A stretch of DNA of 64,000 nt from Planctomycetota bacterium (GCA_023954375.1 JAMLIC010000001.1:186001-250000), one strand, 5' to 3'. Positions 17,663 through 26,952 are shown, counted from the first letter of the stretch. The notes: generated from the sequence alone by a model not told the origin. Numbers and translations: made by a program.

Positions 17663-18658
17663 ATGAACCGCGTCCTCGTCGCCTCGATCGTCGCCTTGAC
17701 CCTGGTCGCCGCGCCCGCGGCCCCCGTCGCCCTCGCCCAGGAGGAGGAGGCCGAGCGCATCGAGGCCCTCATGGGCCAGGCGATCGACCACATGACCGCC
17801 GGCGCCGGCCTGATCGAGCGCGCCCGCAAGCTCCAGGGCGAGGAGGCCGAGCGGGCCCGCGCCCAGGGCGTCGCCGCCTACGACGAGGCCCTGGCGAAGT
17901 ACGGGCAGATCCTCGAGCTCCTGGCCGGCCTGCCCTTCCCGGAGGACGCCAAGGACGGCGTCCGGCAGCTCGTCTACTACAACACCGCCTGCGCCCGCTC
18001 CATGCAGGGCCGCGCCGACGAGGCGCTCACCGCGCTCGGCCAGGCGCTCGAGGCCGGCTTCGACGACTTCGACCACATCGCCAAGGACACCGACCTCGAC
18101 CCGATCCGCCGCGAGCCGCGGTTCGCGCAGCTGATCGAGCGCGCCCGCGGCGGCGCCGCCGGGCCGGACGCGGGGCTCTTCCCCTACGACTTCACCGTGA
18201 CGACCCTCGACGGCAAGCGCCTCGCGCTGGCCGACCTGCGCGGCAAGGTGGTGATCGTCGACTTCTGGGGCACGTGGTGCCCGCCCTGCCGGGCCGAGAT
18301 CCCGCACTTCGTCCAGCTCAAGAAGGAGCTGGGCGACCGGCTCGAGATCGTGGGGATGACGTGGGAGCACGGCCAGGGCGGCGCCGAGGTCGAGGCCAAG
18401 GTGCGCAAGTTCGCCGAGGAGCAGGGGGTCAACTATCCGCTCACCCTCGTCACCGACCGGGCCGAGCTGCAGAAGGTGCCCGACCTGCGCGCGTTCCCCA
18501 CGACGCTGTTCATCGACAAGCAGGGCCGCGTGCGCAACAAGGTCGTCGGCTACCACGACCTCGACGCGCTCCGGCGCATGATCGAGCCCCTCCTCGCCGA
18601 GCAGGGGCCGGCCCCGGCGCCGGCGCAGGGTGGGCAGGGCGGCGTCGGCCCGTTCTGA
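17663..18658 (+). CDS. TlpA/ResA-type thioredoxin with N-terminal helical repeat region
   Basis: A 331-residue exported thioredoxin-fold protein. A signal peptide (to about ALAQ) is followed by a helical TPR-like region (about 30-160, [29 protein letters not shown]). The redox domain has [15 protein letters not shown], a CPPC active site, and [13 protein letters not shown] containing the cis-proline. It is probably a periplasmic disulfide reductase or cytochrome-maturation-type protein. GGGGAGAGGAG precedes the ATG. The C-terminal [11 protein letters not shown] tail is low complexity. Its 3' end overlaps the possible GTG start of the kinase gene. Confidence 0.85.
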   Translation: MNRVLVASIVALTLVAAPAAPVALAQEEEAERIEALMGQAIDHMTAGAGLIERARKLQGEEAERARAQGVAAYDEALAKYGQILELLAGLPFPEDAKDGVRQLVYYNTACARSMQGRADEALTALGQALEAGFDDFDHIAKDTDLDPIRREPRFAQLIERARGGAAGPDAGLFPYDFTVTTLDGKRLALADLRGKVVIVDFWGTWCPPCRAEIPHFVQLKKELGDRLEIVGMTWEHGQGGAEVEAKVRKFAEEQGVNYPLTLVTDRAELQKVPDLRAFPTTLFIDKQGRVRNKVVGYHDLDALRRMIEPLLAEQGPAPAPAQGGQGGVGPF

Positions 18659-19484
18659 GGCGAGATTGAACGCGGGCGGGCGGTCGTTCGGCGCCTACGT
18701 GCTGCTGGGTGAGCTCGCCCGCGGCGGCCAGGGCGCCGTCTACCGGGCCCGCCACGCGGCCCTGGGGACCGACGTCGCGCTGAAGGTCCTGCTCGAGCCC
18801 GGCGACCCCGGGCTCGCGCAGCGCTTCCGCCAGGAGGCGCAGGTGCTCGCGCGCCTGCGCCACCCGAACCTGCCGCTCGTCACCGACCTGGGCGTCGAGG
18901 GCGGGCGGCCCTACCTGGCCATGGAGCTGATCCAGGGCGACGACCTCGCGGCGCTCGTGCGCACGGGGGGGGTGCCGCCCTTCGAGTGGTCGGCGGGCAT
19001 CCTGGCGACGATCGCCCGCACGCTGGCGCACTGCCACGCGCACGGCGTGGTCCACCGCGACCTCAAGCCGCAGAACGTGGTGATCGAGCGCGCGACCGGC
19101 CGGCCGGTGCTCCTCGACTTCGGCCTCGTGCGCGTGGACCCGCGGGCCGGGCTCGCGAGCACGCAGGCGGCGTCGGTCGCCGGCGAGCTCAAGGGGACGC
19201 CGGCGTTCATGGCGCCCGAGCAGGTCGACGGCGAGGCGGGCCCGGCGTCCGACGTCTACGCCCTGGGGGCCACGCTCTACTTCCTGCTCACCGGGCGCGC
19301 CCCCGTCGAGGGGGCGAGCCTCTACAGCATCATCCACAAGGTCGTCACCGAGCCGCCGCCCGACCCGCGCGTGTGGAACCCCGCCGCGCCCGCCGCCCTC
19401 GCGGCCCACGGGGCGCCCCACCGGGCCCTCGACCCGGCGGGCCCGCTCGACGCGGCGGGCGCCGCGGCCGTCGGGCCGCGGTGA
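18630..19484 (+). CDS. Ser/Thr protein kinase, probably truncated by frameshift
   Basis: A 284-residue Hanks-type kinase domain. Visible motifs: Gly-rich loop [20 protein letters not shown] (catalytic Lys), HRDLKPQN catalytic loop, DFGL, and [10 protein letters not shown] with [16 protein letters not shown]. The sequence reaches RALDPAG near the end of the C-lobe and then stops. The following 200 bases encode, in other frames, a basic juxtamembrane stretch, a hydrophobic helix and a Pro/Ala linker leading to the next ORF. I therefore infer that kinase and 19704-20846 were one receptor-kinase gene. Start GTG 18630, or TTG 18666, which has GAGG upstream. Confidence 0.7.
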   Translation: MGRAASARSEARLNAGGRSFGAYVLLGELARGGQGAVYRARHAALGTDVALKVLLEPGDPGLAQRFRQEAQVLARLRHPNLPLVTDLGVEGGRPYLAMELIQGDDLAALVRTGGVPPFEWSAGILATIARTLAHCHAHGVVHRDLKPQNVVIERATGRPVLLDFGLVRVDPRAGLASTQAASVAGELKGTPAFMAPEQVDGEAGPASDVYALGATLYFLLTGRAPVEGASLYSIIHKVVTEPPPDPRVWNPAAPAALAAHGAPHRALDPAGPLDAAGAAAVGPR

Positions 19485-19703
19485 ACGGCGGCGCCGCGGC
19501 CAGCGCCCGCCGCGAGCGGCTCGCGGCGGCTGCGCGCGGCGCGCGGAGGCCGCGCCCGGCGCGCCGCGCCCGCTGGCTCCCTGGGCCGCAGGGGCGGCGC
19601 TGGCCGTCGCGGCCGCCGGGCTCGCCGTCGTGCCTGGGCTGACGCGGCGCCCGCGCCGGCCCCGGGGCCGCCTCCGCCGGCGCCGGCCCCGGCGCCCGCG
19701 CCG
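19485..19703 (+). other. Remnant linker with transmembrane helix in shifted frames
   Basis: No intact ORF spans this stretch. The frame beginning at 19585 encodes a typical membrane helix (AAGAALAVAAAGLAVVPGL). The frame of the next ORF supplies a Pro/Ala-rich linker from about 19645. A third frame gives a basic Arg/Ala segment between 19490 and 19580. This is what a kinase-TM-linker joint would look like if it carried at least two small indels. Confidence 0.45.
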
Positions 19704-20846
19704 GTGACCCTCACCCTGCGCCCGGGCCCCCTCGCGGGCCAGGACGCCGCCGTCCTCCTCCGCGGGCTGGACGCGAAGACCAACTTCGGCCCCGACGAGT
19801 GGCTCTCGGTCGGGGAGCATCGCCGCGCGCTCCTGCGCTTCGACCTGTCCCGCATCCCGGCCGGCGCGGACCTGCGCCGGGCGACCCTGCGCCTGATGCT
19901 CTTCCCTGGCCCGGCGTCGTCGGCGGAGGAGGTCGAGGCCTTCGCGGTCCAGGGCGCGTGGGAGGAGGGGACCGGGGACGAGCCGCCGGACGGCGTCGTC
20001 GCCGCGACGCTCCCCCCGACCGGCGCCGCGCCGGTCGCGGCGGGCCGGGTCGACCTCGGCGCCGGGCGCCTCGACCTGGACCTTACGGACCTGGCCCGCG
20101 GCTGGCTCGCGGCGCCGCACGCCAACTTCGGGGTCATGCTGGCGTCGCGGGCGGAGCCCCTCGTCTGGTTCGCGTCGTCGGATGCGGCGAGCCCGGACCT
20201 GCGCCCCCGGCTGGTCCTCGAGTACCAGGGGCCGCCGGCGGCCCCGTGCGACGAGGAGGAGCGGGAGGCCGCCGCGGTGGCCGCGGCCCGGGCGCGGCTC
20301 GCGCCGCTGTTCGAGGTCGCGGCGCCCGACCCCCACGCGGTCCTCGAGGCGGCCCGAGGCGTCGCGCGGGAGGCGCCCACGCTGGGCGAGGCATACTTCT
20401 ACCGGGCGTGGGCGAAGTCCGCCCTGGGCACCCCGTCCGCCCTCCCCCCCGGCCGGATCCTCATCGTCGACCTCGAGCGCGCCAGGGCCGCGGCGATCCG
20501 CTGCGAGAACCCGCTCATGGACGACCTCCAGGCCCGGATCCACCTCGCGTCGACGGGCGACCTCGAGGCGGCCCGGCGGCTCCTCGGGCCGAGGCTCCTC
20601 CCCATGCTCCGGGACTTCCTCCAGAGCAACCAGCAGAGCGTCCCGCTGCGCCTGATGCTCGCCGAGGAGCTCCTTGTCCTCGGCGACCTGGACGGCGCGC
20701 GGCGCGCCGTCCACGAAGCCCTCGCGCTGCCCGCGCGCCCCGGCGGCCCGGCGCGGCAACAGGTCCAGGCCGCGGCCGACGCGCTCGACCGCGGCGACGG
20801 TCGGGCGGCGCAGGAGCGCCTGCGGGCCGTGCGCCCCGGCGGCTGA
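19704..20846 (+). CDS. DNRLRE-domain protein with TPR-like C-terminus (likely the sensor part of the preceding kinase)
   Basis: A 380-residue ORF. Residues about 1-165 match the DNRLRE beta-sandwich pattern: LRFDLSRIPAGADLRRATLRLMLF, then DLTDLARGWLAAPHANFGVMLAS and SPDLRPRLVLEY. This domain occurs in extracellular carbohydrate- or matrix-associated proteins. The C-terminal half is helical and TPR-like (GEAYFYRAWAKSALG, LRLMLAEELLVLGDLDGARRAVHEAL). The GTG start is only the first codon available. The frame runs upstream through a Pro/Ala linker, and there is no ribosome binding site, which supports its being the C-terminal piece of the split kinase gene. Confidence 0.6.
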   Translation: MTLTLRPGPLAGQDAAVLLRGLDAKTNFGPDEWLSVGEHRRALLRFDLSRIPAGADLRRATLRLMLFPGPASSAEEVEAFAVQGAWEEGTGDEPPDGVVAATLPPTGAAPVAAGRVDLGAGRLDLDLTDLARGWLAAPHANFGVMLASRAEPLVWFASSDAASPDLRPRLVLEYQGPPAAPCDEEEREAAAVAAARARLAPLFEVAAPDPHAVLEAARGVAREAPTLGEAYFYRAWAKSALGTPSALPPGRILIVDLERARAAAIRCENPLMDDLQARIHLASTGDLEAARRLLGPRLLPMLRDFLQSNQQSVPLRLMLAEELLVLGDLDGARRAVHEALALPARPGGPARQQVQAAADALDRGDGRAAQERLRAVRPGG

Positions 20847-20866
20847 CGCCCGCCCGGGCGCTGGCG

Positions 20867-20872
20867 TAGAGT
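20867..20872 (+). promoter_or_regulatory. -10 element TAGAGT of the RND gene, leaderless
   Basis: TAGAGT ends 7 nt before ATG 20880. CTGACG at 20843-20848 could serve as -35 with an 18-bp spacer. Because the hexamer overlaps the in-frame GTG at 20871, it argues that ATG 20880 is the real start. Confidence 0.55.
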
Positions 20873-20879
20873 GCCGGCC

Positions 20880-23800
20880 ATGCTCCTCCGCGCCTCCGTC
20901 GAGCGTCCGCTCGCCACCGTGCTCCTCCTGGGCGTCGTGACGGCCGCGCTCGGCGCGGCGGCGACGCGCCTCGTCCCCGACGACACGCCGGCCGCCTGGC
21001 TGCCGGAGGTCGACCCGGAGCTCGACGCCTACCGCGCGTTCCGCGACCGCTTCGGCGAGGACGCCTTCCTGCTCGCCGTCACGGCCCCGGGGGACCTGGG
21101 CGACCCGGCCCGCCTCGAGGCGCTCGCCGACCTGGCCGACCGGCTGCGCGCGGTCGAGGGCGCGGGGACGGTCGTGGCCCCGGTGGCGCGCGGGTCGAAG
21201 GTGGAGGCGCTGCGCGCGGCGCTGCCCGGGCGCCTGGCCACGCTGAGCCGCGCGGTGGACCTCGCGCGCGCCGAGGGCTCGACGTGGGCCGACGCCGCCC
21301 CCGACGCGCTGGCCCTGCAGGCCGAGGCGAACGCGTCGCTCGGGCTGCTGCTCCTCCACGACGTCGACCGCGACGCCGCCCGCGCCTGCTACCGGACGGC
21401 GCAGCAGGCGGCCGTGCGGCTGCTCATGCGCGCGGCGCCGTCGCTCGGGCACGCGCTCGTGTCGAACGAGCCGCTCGAGCGGCTCCTGCCCCAGCTCGAG
21501 GCGGCGCCGCCGGCGGCGCTGGCGGGCGCCTTCTGGTGGGCGTTCGCCCGCGGCGCCGAGGTCGACTCCGACCCGAACGACGTGGGCGCCCTGGCCGACC
21601 TCCCGCGGGTCGACGCGGTGATGGCCCTCCTGCTCGAGCGCGACGAGGAGCTGTTCGGCGGCGGGCCGCACCTCTACTTCGCCCTGCGCCTCGCGGCCCC
21701 GCCCTCGCTCGGCGGCGACCCCGAGCAGAGCGCCGAGCACTTCGACGAGGCGCGGCGGCTCTCGCACGGGCAGGACCTGCTGCCCTGGGTGCTCGAGGCG
21801 GAGCGCCTGGCGCCGCTGCTCGCCGCCACCCCGGCCGGGGCGCCCGTCGAGGAGGTGCTCGAGGCGCGCCGGCGCGCCTGGGACCGCTTCGAGGGGCACC
21901 TGCGCCAGGTGCTCCTCGCCCCGCCCGACTACGACGAGGTCCACCCGGCGGCGAACGCCGTGGCGCGCGCCCGCGCGCGGGCGCTCCTCGCCGACCCGGC
22001 CGCGCACGGGGTGATCCCGCCCGACGACCACGTGGTCGAGGCGCTGCCCCCGGAGCGCGCGCACCTCGTCGACGGGCCGCTCGAGCGCCTGCTCCTCTCG
22101 GACGACCGGCGCAGGGCCGCGGTCCTGGTCGCCCCGCGGCCGGAGCTCCAGGGGACCTGTCGGTGTGGCCCGCCTCCGCAAGCTCCGTCCCGCGACTGCG
22201 GTGCCGCAGCCCATGAGAACCCTACCGCTCGCGACGGTCCGCAGCCGCGGGCCTCCCGCTTGCTCCGGCGGCCCACCGGGCGGGCGGCCCTCGTCGGCCG
22301 CGTCGAGGCCGCGCTCGCCGGCTCGCCGCTCGGGCCGTTCGACGTCGCCGGGCCGGAGGTGATGACCCACGACCTCGACCGGGCCGCCATGACCTCGTTC
22401 CGCACGCTCTTCCCGCTCACCTTCGGGCTCATGGTGGTGGTGCTGGGCGTGGCCCTGCGCTCCGTGCGGGCCGTGCTGGCGGTGCAGGCGGGCGTCGGCG
22501 CCGCGGTGCTCTGGACGCTCGGCCTGATGTCGCTGGCGGGGCGCACGCTCAACATGGTCCTCGTGGTGCTGCCCGCCGTGCTGGCGGTCGTCGGCACGGC
22601 CTACGCGCTTCACCTCGTGAGCCGCTACCTGGACCGCGACCCCGATGCGCCCGAGGCGCCCGGCCCGGCGTGGCAGCACGCGGGTCGGGCCACGGCGCTG
22701 CCGTGCCTGCTCGCGGCGCTGACGACCGCCGGGGGCTTCCTGTCGCTGGCGGCGTCCGAGGTCCCGCCGGTGCGCGACCTGGGGCTGTTCGCGGCCGTCG
22801 GCGCGCTCGTGGCGTTCCTCCTCGCGTTCACGCTCGTGCCCGCGCTCCTGTCGCTCGGCGCGGGGCGCCTGCGCCCGGGCGCGCGCCCGTCGCGCGCCTG
22901 GTCGCCCGAGGCCGCGGCCGCCCACGTTCGGCGCCTCGACCGCCTCGCCCTCCCCGCGCTCGTCCTCGCGGCGGTCGCCGTGGCCGTGGGCGTCCACGGG
23001 GCGTCCACGCTGCGCGTCGAGTCCGACGTCCTGCGCTTCTTCCCGGCGGACCACCGCCTGCCCGCGGGCGCGGCCGCGGTCGAGGCCGCCGGGATCGGCC
23101 TCACGCCGTTCGAGCTGTGGCTCGAGGGGCCGACCGACCTCGTGCTCGCGCCGGGCACGCTCGCCGGGCTGCGCGTGTTCCTGGCCGAGGCGGCGCTCGA
23201 CCCCCTCGTGGTGCGCACGACCTCGCCGCTCGAGGCCCCCGGCCTCGACGACGCGCCGCCGGCGCTCGCGGGCGCGCTCCTGGCCGCGGCGCTCGAGGCC
23301 GGGGCGGCCGGGCCCGGCCTCGTGCGGGCGGGCGACGCCGTGGCGCTGCGGGCGACCCTGGCCTGCCGCACGACCCTCTCGTCCGACGCGTGCCACGCCC
23401 TGGCGGCCCGCCTGCGGGAGGCCCTGCCGCGGGCCGGCCTGGCGCCGGGGCTGCGCGTGCGGCTGACCGGGGTCGTGCCGCTCCTCGTCCGCGTGCAGGT
23501 GCTGCTCGTCGAGACGCTCACGCGGTCCTTCTGCCTCTCGCTCGCGGCGGTGACCCTCCTCCTGCTCGTGGTCCTGCGCTCGCCCGGCCTGGCGCTGCTC
23601 TCGGTGGTGCCCAACGCCGTCCCCGTGCTGCTGACCCTCGGCGCCATGGGGCTCGCCGGCCTCCCGCTCGACACGGCCACGGTGACGGTCGCCGCGATCG
23701 CCCTCGGGCTCCTCGTCGACGACACGATCCACGTGCTGCACCACCTGCGCGCGCGCCCCGCGGGGGCGACGGCGTCGGCGGCCCTCGCCCGGACGCTCGG

Positions 23801-24023
23801 CCTCACGGGCCGGCCGATCGTCGCCACGACGGCGGCGGTGGCGCTGGGCTTCGGCGCCTTCGCGCTGTCACCGTTCCGCCCTACCCGCGACTTCGGCGTG
23901 CTCATCGCCGTCACGAGCGTCACCGCGCTCCTCTGCGCGCTCGTGCTCGTCCCGGCGCTCGTGCTGCTCGTCGAGCGCCTGCGCGGGCGTGGTGGGCTCC
24001 CCCCCGGGGGCGGTTCGACCTAA
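20880..24023 (+). CDS. RND/MMPL-family exporter
   Basis: A 1047-residue inner-membrane transporter of the RND superfamily. TM1 (TVLLLGVVTAALGAAATRL) is followed by a large soluble domain, then five to six TM helices around 22390-22870 (LTFGLMVVVLGVAL onward). A second soluble domain follows, then the C-terminal TM bundle (LSLAAVTLLLLVVL, ALGLLVDDTIHVLHHLRA). The DDTIH motif is typical of MMPL/SSD-type proteins such as hopanoid exporters. The cargo is unknown. An odd Cys/Pro/Arg-rich stretch at about 22155-22270 interrupts the first soluble domain in frame and carries a dispersed repeat. No ribosome binding site is present. Confidence 0.85.
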   Translation: MLLRASVERPLATVLLLGVVTAALGAAATRLVPDDTPAAWLPEVDPELDAYRAFRDRFGEDAFLLAVTAPGDLGDPARLEALADLADRLRAVEGAGTVVAPVARGSKVEALRAALPGRLATLSRAVDLARAEGSTWADAAPDALALQAEANASLGLLLLHDVDRDAARACYRTAQQAAVRLLMRAAPSLGHALVSNEPLERLLPQLEAAPPAALAGAFWWAFARGAEVDSDPNDVGALADLPRVDAVMALLLERDEELFGGGPHLYFALRLAAPPSLGGDPEQSAEHFDEARRLSHGQDLLPWVLEAERLAPLLAATPAGAPVEEVLEARRRAWDRFEGHLRQVLLAPPDYDEVHPAANAVARARARALLADPAAHGVIPPDDHVVEALPPERAHLVDGPLERLLLSDDRRRAAVLVAPRPELQGTCRCGPPPQAPSRDCGAAAHENPTARDGPQPRASRLLRRPTGRAALVGRVEAALAGSPLGPFDVAGPEVMTHDLDRAAMTSFRTLFPLTFGLMVVVLGVALRSVRAVLAVQAGVGAAVLWTLGLMSLAGRTLNMVLVVLPAVLAVVGTAYALHLVSRYLDRDPDAPEAPGPAWQHAGRATALPCLLAALTTAGGFLSLAASEVPPVRDLGLFAAVGALVAFLLAFTLVPALLSLGAGRLRPGARPSRAWSPEAAAAHVRRLDRLALPALVLAAVAVAVGVHGASTLRVESDVLRFFPADHRLPAGAAAVEAAGIGLTPFELWLEGPTDLVLAPGTLAGLRVFLAEAALDPLVVRTTSPLEAPGLDDAPPALAGALLAAALEAGAAGPGLVRAGDAVALRATLACRTTLSSDACHALAARLREALPRAGLAPGLRVRLTGVVPLLVRVQVLLVETLTRSFCLSLAAVTLLLLVVLRSPGLALLSVVPNAVPVLLTLGAMGLAGLPLDTATVTVAAIALGLLVDDTIHVLHHLRARPAGATASAALARTLGLTGRPIVATTAAVALGFGAFALSPFRPTRDFGVLIAVTSVTALLCALVLVPALVLLVERLRGRGGLPPGGGST
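22249..22270 (+). repeat. Dispersed 22-nt repeat, copy 1 (inside the RND gene)
   Basis: This 22-nt segment is identical to 40727-40748 in the spacer upstream of the CDP-alcohol phosphotransferase gene. Here it lies inside a roughly 110-bp stretch whose translation is unlike the surrounding protein, suggesting a small inserted repeat element. Confidence 0.6.
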
Positions 24024-24026
24024 GAT
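24021..24026 (+). promoter_or_regulatory. -10 element TAAGAT of apaG
   Basis: TAAGAT begins next to the stop of the RND gene and ends 16 nt before the apaG ATG. The short leader holds GGCGGAGG. Confidence 0.45.
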
Positions 24027-24042
24027 CGTCGGCGGAGGCGCC

Positions 24043-24426
24043 ATGTCCGACGAGCTCACCGAGGGGGTCCGCGTCACGGTGCGCGCCTTCTACGTGCCCG
24101 AGCGCTCCTCGCCCGACCAGGACCACTACTTCTTCGCCTACACGGTGCGGATCGCCAACGAGGGCGACGAGCCGGCGCAGCTCCTCTCCCGCCACTGGGT
24201 GATCACCGACGCCACCGGCCGCGTCGAGCACGTGCGCGGGCCGGGGGTCGTGGGCGAGACGCCGCGCCTCGAGCCGGGTGAGGCGTTCGAGTACACGAGC
24301 TACTGCCCCCTGCCGACGCCGAGCGGGGCCATGCGCGGCACCTACCAGATGGTCCGCGACGACGGCCGCGCGTTCGACGCGCGGATCGGCGTGTTCACGC
24401 TCATGGCGACGCACATGCTCAACTGA
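24043..24426 (+). CDS. apaG: ApaG domain protein
   Basis: A 127-residue ApaG/DUF525 protein with a fibronectin-III-like fold. Diagnostic segments are the start VRVTVRAFYVPERS, HYFFAYTVRIANEGDEPAQLLSRHWVITDATG, and the Gly-rich GPGVVGETPRLEPGEAFEYTSYCPL, ending FDARIGVFTLMA. It is linked to divalent metal tolerance and diadenosine polyphosphate metabolism in enterobacteria; the biochemical role is unsettled. ATG 24043 has a good ribosome binding site (GGCGGAGG). Confidence 0.95.
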   Translation: MSDELTEGVRVTVRAFYVPERSSPDQDHYFFAYTVRIANEGDEPAQLLSRHWVITDATGRVEHVRGPGVVGETPRLEPGEAFEYTSYCPLPTPSGAMRGTYQMVRDDGRAFDARIGVFTLMATHMLN

Positions 24427-24452
24427 GCGCGTCGGGGTCCAATGGGGAGGAC

Positions 24453-25619
24453 GTGACCGAGCGCCGCCGCCCCGAGATCAAGGATCCCGAGCTCCCGCCG
24501 CCGGCGGGGCCCGCCGCCAGCCCGGCCGACGCGGCGCGCGCGCTGGCGCGCGCCGCGCGGTGGCTCGGGTTCACCGCGTTCGGCGTCGCGCCCGCCCGGC
24601 TGCCCGACGAGGAGCGGGCGCGGCTGCGCGCCTGGCTCGCCGCGGGGCACCACGGTGGGATGGCCTACATGGCGGACGCGCCCGACGCGCGGACCGACGC
24701 CGCGTCGATCCTCCCCGGGGCGCGCGCGGTCCTCATGGCGGCGCTCCCCTACGCGCCCCCGCGCGACGCCCCGCCGGGGCACGTCGACGAGGCGTGGGTG
24801 GCGACCTACGCCCAGGGCCCGCTCGACTACCACAAGGTGATCGCGCCGCACCTCGAGGCCCTGCGCCTGCACGCGCTGGCCCTCCTCCCCGGCGCCAGCG
24901 CGCGCCGCTTCGCCGACACCACGCCGCTGCTCGAGCGCGCCTACGCGCGGGCGGCCGGCCTGGGGTTCGTGGGCAAGAACACGCTCCTGATCGACCCGCG
25001 GCGCGGGTCGAGCTTCGTCCTCGGCGGCGTCGCGCTCGACCGCGACCTGCCGGCGGTCGACGAGCACGGCGAGCCCCTGCTCGGGCCGGCGCCGGAGGCG
25101 CCGGGCTCGTGCGGCACCTGCACGCGCTGCCTGGAGGCCTGCCCGACCGGCGCCTTCCCCGCCCCCTGGGTGCTCGACGCGCGGCGGTGCATCTCCTACC
25201 TGACGATCGAGCACCGCGGCGCCTACGACCCCGCGCTCCGCCCGCTCGTCGGCAACCACGTGTTCGGCTGCGACCTGTGCCAGGCGGTCTGCCCCTGGAA
25301 CGAGAAGTTCGCGCCCCCCGCCGACCGCGAGCTGGCGCCCGACCCGGGCCGGGCGCAGCCGCCGCTCCTGGCCCTCGCCCGCCGCGCGCTCGAGGGCTTC
25401 AAGGGGATCGCGCGTGCGACGCCGTTCGATCGGGCCGGCAAGCGCGGCTTCCTGCGCAACGTGGCCACGGCGCTCGGCAACGCCGGCGACCCGGCCGCGC
25501 GGCCGCTGCTGGAGGAGCTCGCCCGCTACGAGGACGACGCGGTGGCCGAGCACGCCCGGTGGGCGCTCGGTCGGCTGGCCGAGCGGGGCGGGCTCGACGT
25601 CCGCTCGCGCGGGGAGTGA
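24453..25619 (+). CDS. queG: Epoxyqueuosine reductase
   Basis: A 388-residue cobalamin-dependent reductase for the last step of queuosine synthesis in tRNA. The N-terminal domain has GMAYMAD and GFVGKNTLLI. Two [4Fe-4S] clusters are supplied by CGTCTRCLEACPTGAF and CDLCQAVCPWN, as in bacterial QueG. A HEAT-like C-terminal tail follows (ATALGNAGDPAARPLLEELARYED). The N-terminus carries about 25 extra Pro/Ala-rich residues. GTG 24453 has GGGGAGG about five bases upstream. Confidence 0.94.
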   Translation: MTERRRPEIKDPELPPPAGPAASPADAARALARAARWLGFTAFGVAPARLPDEERARLRAWLAAGHHGGMAYMADAPDARTDAASILPGARAVLMAALPYAPPRDAPPGHVDEAWVATYAQGPLDYHKVIAPHLEALRLHALALLPGASARRFADTTPLLERAYARAAGLGFVGKNTLLIDPRRGSSFVLGGVALDRDLPAVDEHGEPLLGPAPEAPGSCGTCTRCLEACPTGAFPAPWVLDARRCISYLTIEHRGAYDPALRPLVGNHVFGCDLCQAVCPWNEKFAPPADRELAPDPGRAQPPLLALARRALEGFKGIARATPFDRAGKRGFLRNVATALGNAGDPAARPLLEELARYEDDAVAEHARWALGRLAERGGLDVRSRGE

Positions 25620-25638
25620 CGTCGCGCCCGCGGACGGG

Positions 25639-26052
25639 TCACGGCGCGTCTCCGTCGAGGACGAAGACCAGGTGGAACGGCTTGCCCTCGGCGGCCCAGC
25701 CCTCCGCCGCGCCCAGCCAGGCCTCGACGACCCTCCCGGCCGCCCGCGGCGACGCGCTCCAGAGGCGGCCCGCCGCGCGGACGACCAGCACGATGCCCTC
25801 CCAGGCGCCCAGCCAGGCGAGGTCCTGGAGGCAGTCGTCGACGGCGTCCCAGTTCCAGCCGAAGTAGGCGGGGAACTCGAGGCCTGCTGCGAGGGCGGTC
25901 AGCGCCGCGCGCTCGGCCGACCCGGCCTCCAGCTCGGCGAGCGCGACCGTCGCGACGTGGAGGCCCGCGCGACGAGCGTGGGCCTCCTCCTCGGGCGGCA
26001 GCGCCTGGACGAAGTGGACGCACTCCCAGGTCGTCTCGTCGAGCCGGAGCAC
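25639..26052 (-). CDS. Barstar-like protein
   Basis: A 137-residue protein matching the barstar fold. FPAYFGWNWDAVDDCLQDLAWL is the hallmark helix-loop that in true barstar inhibits the RNase barnase. No barnase-like gene is nearby, so it may be an orphan or serve another partner. I prefer the GTG at 26052, which has GGAGGGAGG five bases upstream, over the ATG at 26082, which would run into the promoter of the divergent gene. Confidence 0.8.
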   Translation of the reverse strand: MLRLDETTWECVHFVQALPPEEEAHARRAGLHVATVALAELEAGSAERAALTALAAGLEFPAYFGWNWDAVDDCLQDLAWLGAWEGIVLVVRAAGRLWSASPRAAGRVVEAWLGAAEGWAAEGKPFHLVFVLDGDAP

Positions 26053-26084
26053 GGCGGCCTCCCTCCGTGAACCCGCCAGCATGG

Positions 26085-26090
26085 CACAAT
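26085..26090 (+). promoter_or_regulatory. -10 element CACAAT of the methyltransferase gene, leaderless
   Basis: CACAAT ends 6 nt before GTG 26097. This hexamer deviates from TAnnnT at its first base but keeps the same spacing as the other leaderless genes. Confidence 0.4.
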
Positions 26091-26096
26091 GACCCC

Positions 26097-26948
26097 GTGG
26101 CCGACCGCTTCCGCAAGAAGGTGAGCAGGGCGGACCTCCCCCGCGAGCTGCTGCCGGGCCAGTCGACGGAGCTCCTCAAGACGCTGCACCTCGTCGACGC
26201 GCGCGGGAACCTCCAGGCCGACTCGCGCCGGAAGCTGAAGCAGGTCAACCACCTCGTGCGCCTGCTCACGCCGGCGCTCGACGACGTGCTCGCGCGCCAC
26301 GGCGCGCCGGTGATCGTCGATGCGGCGGCCGGCAACGCGTACCTGGGCTTCGTGCTGTACGAGCTGTTCCTCGGCCCGGCGGGCAGGGGCGAGCTGGTCG
26401 CCGTGGAGCCGCGGCCGGACCTGGCGGCGCGCGTGCGCGAGCGGGCGGCGGCCCTGGGCTACGAGCGGCTGCGCGTCCTCGAGGGGCCGGTGCAGGAGGT
26501 CGAGCTGCCCGAGCGGGTCCACGCGCTCGTGGCCCTGCACGCCTGCGACACGGCGACCGACGACGCGCTGCTGGCGGCGCTCGCCCGGCAGGCCGACCAC
26601 GTCGCCGTCGTCCCCTGCTGCCAGGCCGAGGTGGCCAGGCAGCTGAAGGAGCTCGCCCCCGACGCCGTGGACGACCCGGGCGTGCGGGCGCTGTGGAAGC
26701 ACCCCTGGCACCGGCGCGAGCTGGGCTCGCACCTGACGAACGTGCTCCGCGCGCTGGCGCTCGAGGCGCGCGGCCACCAGGTCACGGTCACCGAGCTCGC
26801 CGGCTGGGAGCACGCGGTGAAGAACGAGCTGATCCTCGCCCGGCGCGTCGGCCGCGAGCACGCAGGCGCGCGGCGCGAGCTCGAGGCGCTGCTCGCCCGC
26901 ATCCCGGTGCGGCCGACCCTCGCGCGGGGCCTCGGGCTCGGCGCGTAG
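26097..26948 (+). CDS. SAM-dependent methyltransferase (Methyltransf_32 type)
   Basis: A 283-residue protein. VNHLVRLLTPALDDVL precedes the SAM-binding strand VIVDAAAGNAYLGFVLYELF. VAVEPRPDLAARVRERA binds the cofactor ribose, HACDTATDDALL follows, and VVPCCQAEV is the PCC motif typical of the Methyltransf_32 family related to eukaryotic METTL25/RRNAD1. The substrate is unknown; RNA is a reasonable guess from relatives. GTG 26097 follows a -10 element directly, without a ribosome binding site. Confidence 0.8.
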   Translation: MADRFRKKVSRADLPRELLPGQSTELLKTLHLVDARGNLQADSRRKLKQVNHLVRLLTPALDDVLARHGAPVIVDAAAGNAYLGFVLYELFLGPAGRGELVAVEPRPDLAARVRERAAALGYERLRVLEGPVQEVELPERVHALVALHACDTATDDALLAALARQADHVAVVPCCQAEVARQLKELAPDAVDDPGVRALWKHPWHRRELGSHLTNVLRALALEARGHQVTVTELAGWEHAVKNELILARRVGREHAGARRELEALLARIPVRPTLARGLGLGA

Positions 26949-26952
26949 CAGC

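Noticed and set aside
19482..19484. TGA at the end of the kinase as a second selenocysteine codon
   Set aside because: No Cys is expected at the end of a kinase C-lobe, the following frame is off-family, and several frame changes follow, so a frameshift explains it better.
18510..23744. Very long minus-strand ORF of about 1744 codons
   Set aside because: It is a shadow of the kinase, DNRLRE and RND genes on the plus strand. Its translation is Arg/Gly/Ala/His rich without domains, as expected for antisense frames in GC-rich DNA. The same applies to other long Arg-rich frames such as 56804-60697 (+) and 61841-64000 (-).
25639..26052. Barstar-like gene as half of a toxin-antitoxin pair
   Set aside because: No barnase-like or other small toxin ORF is adjacent; neighbours are queG and a methyltransferase.
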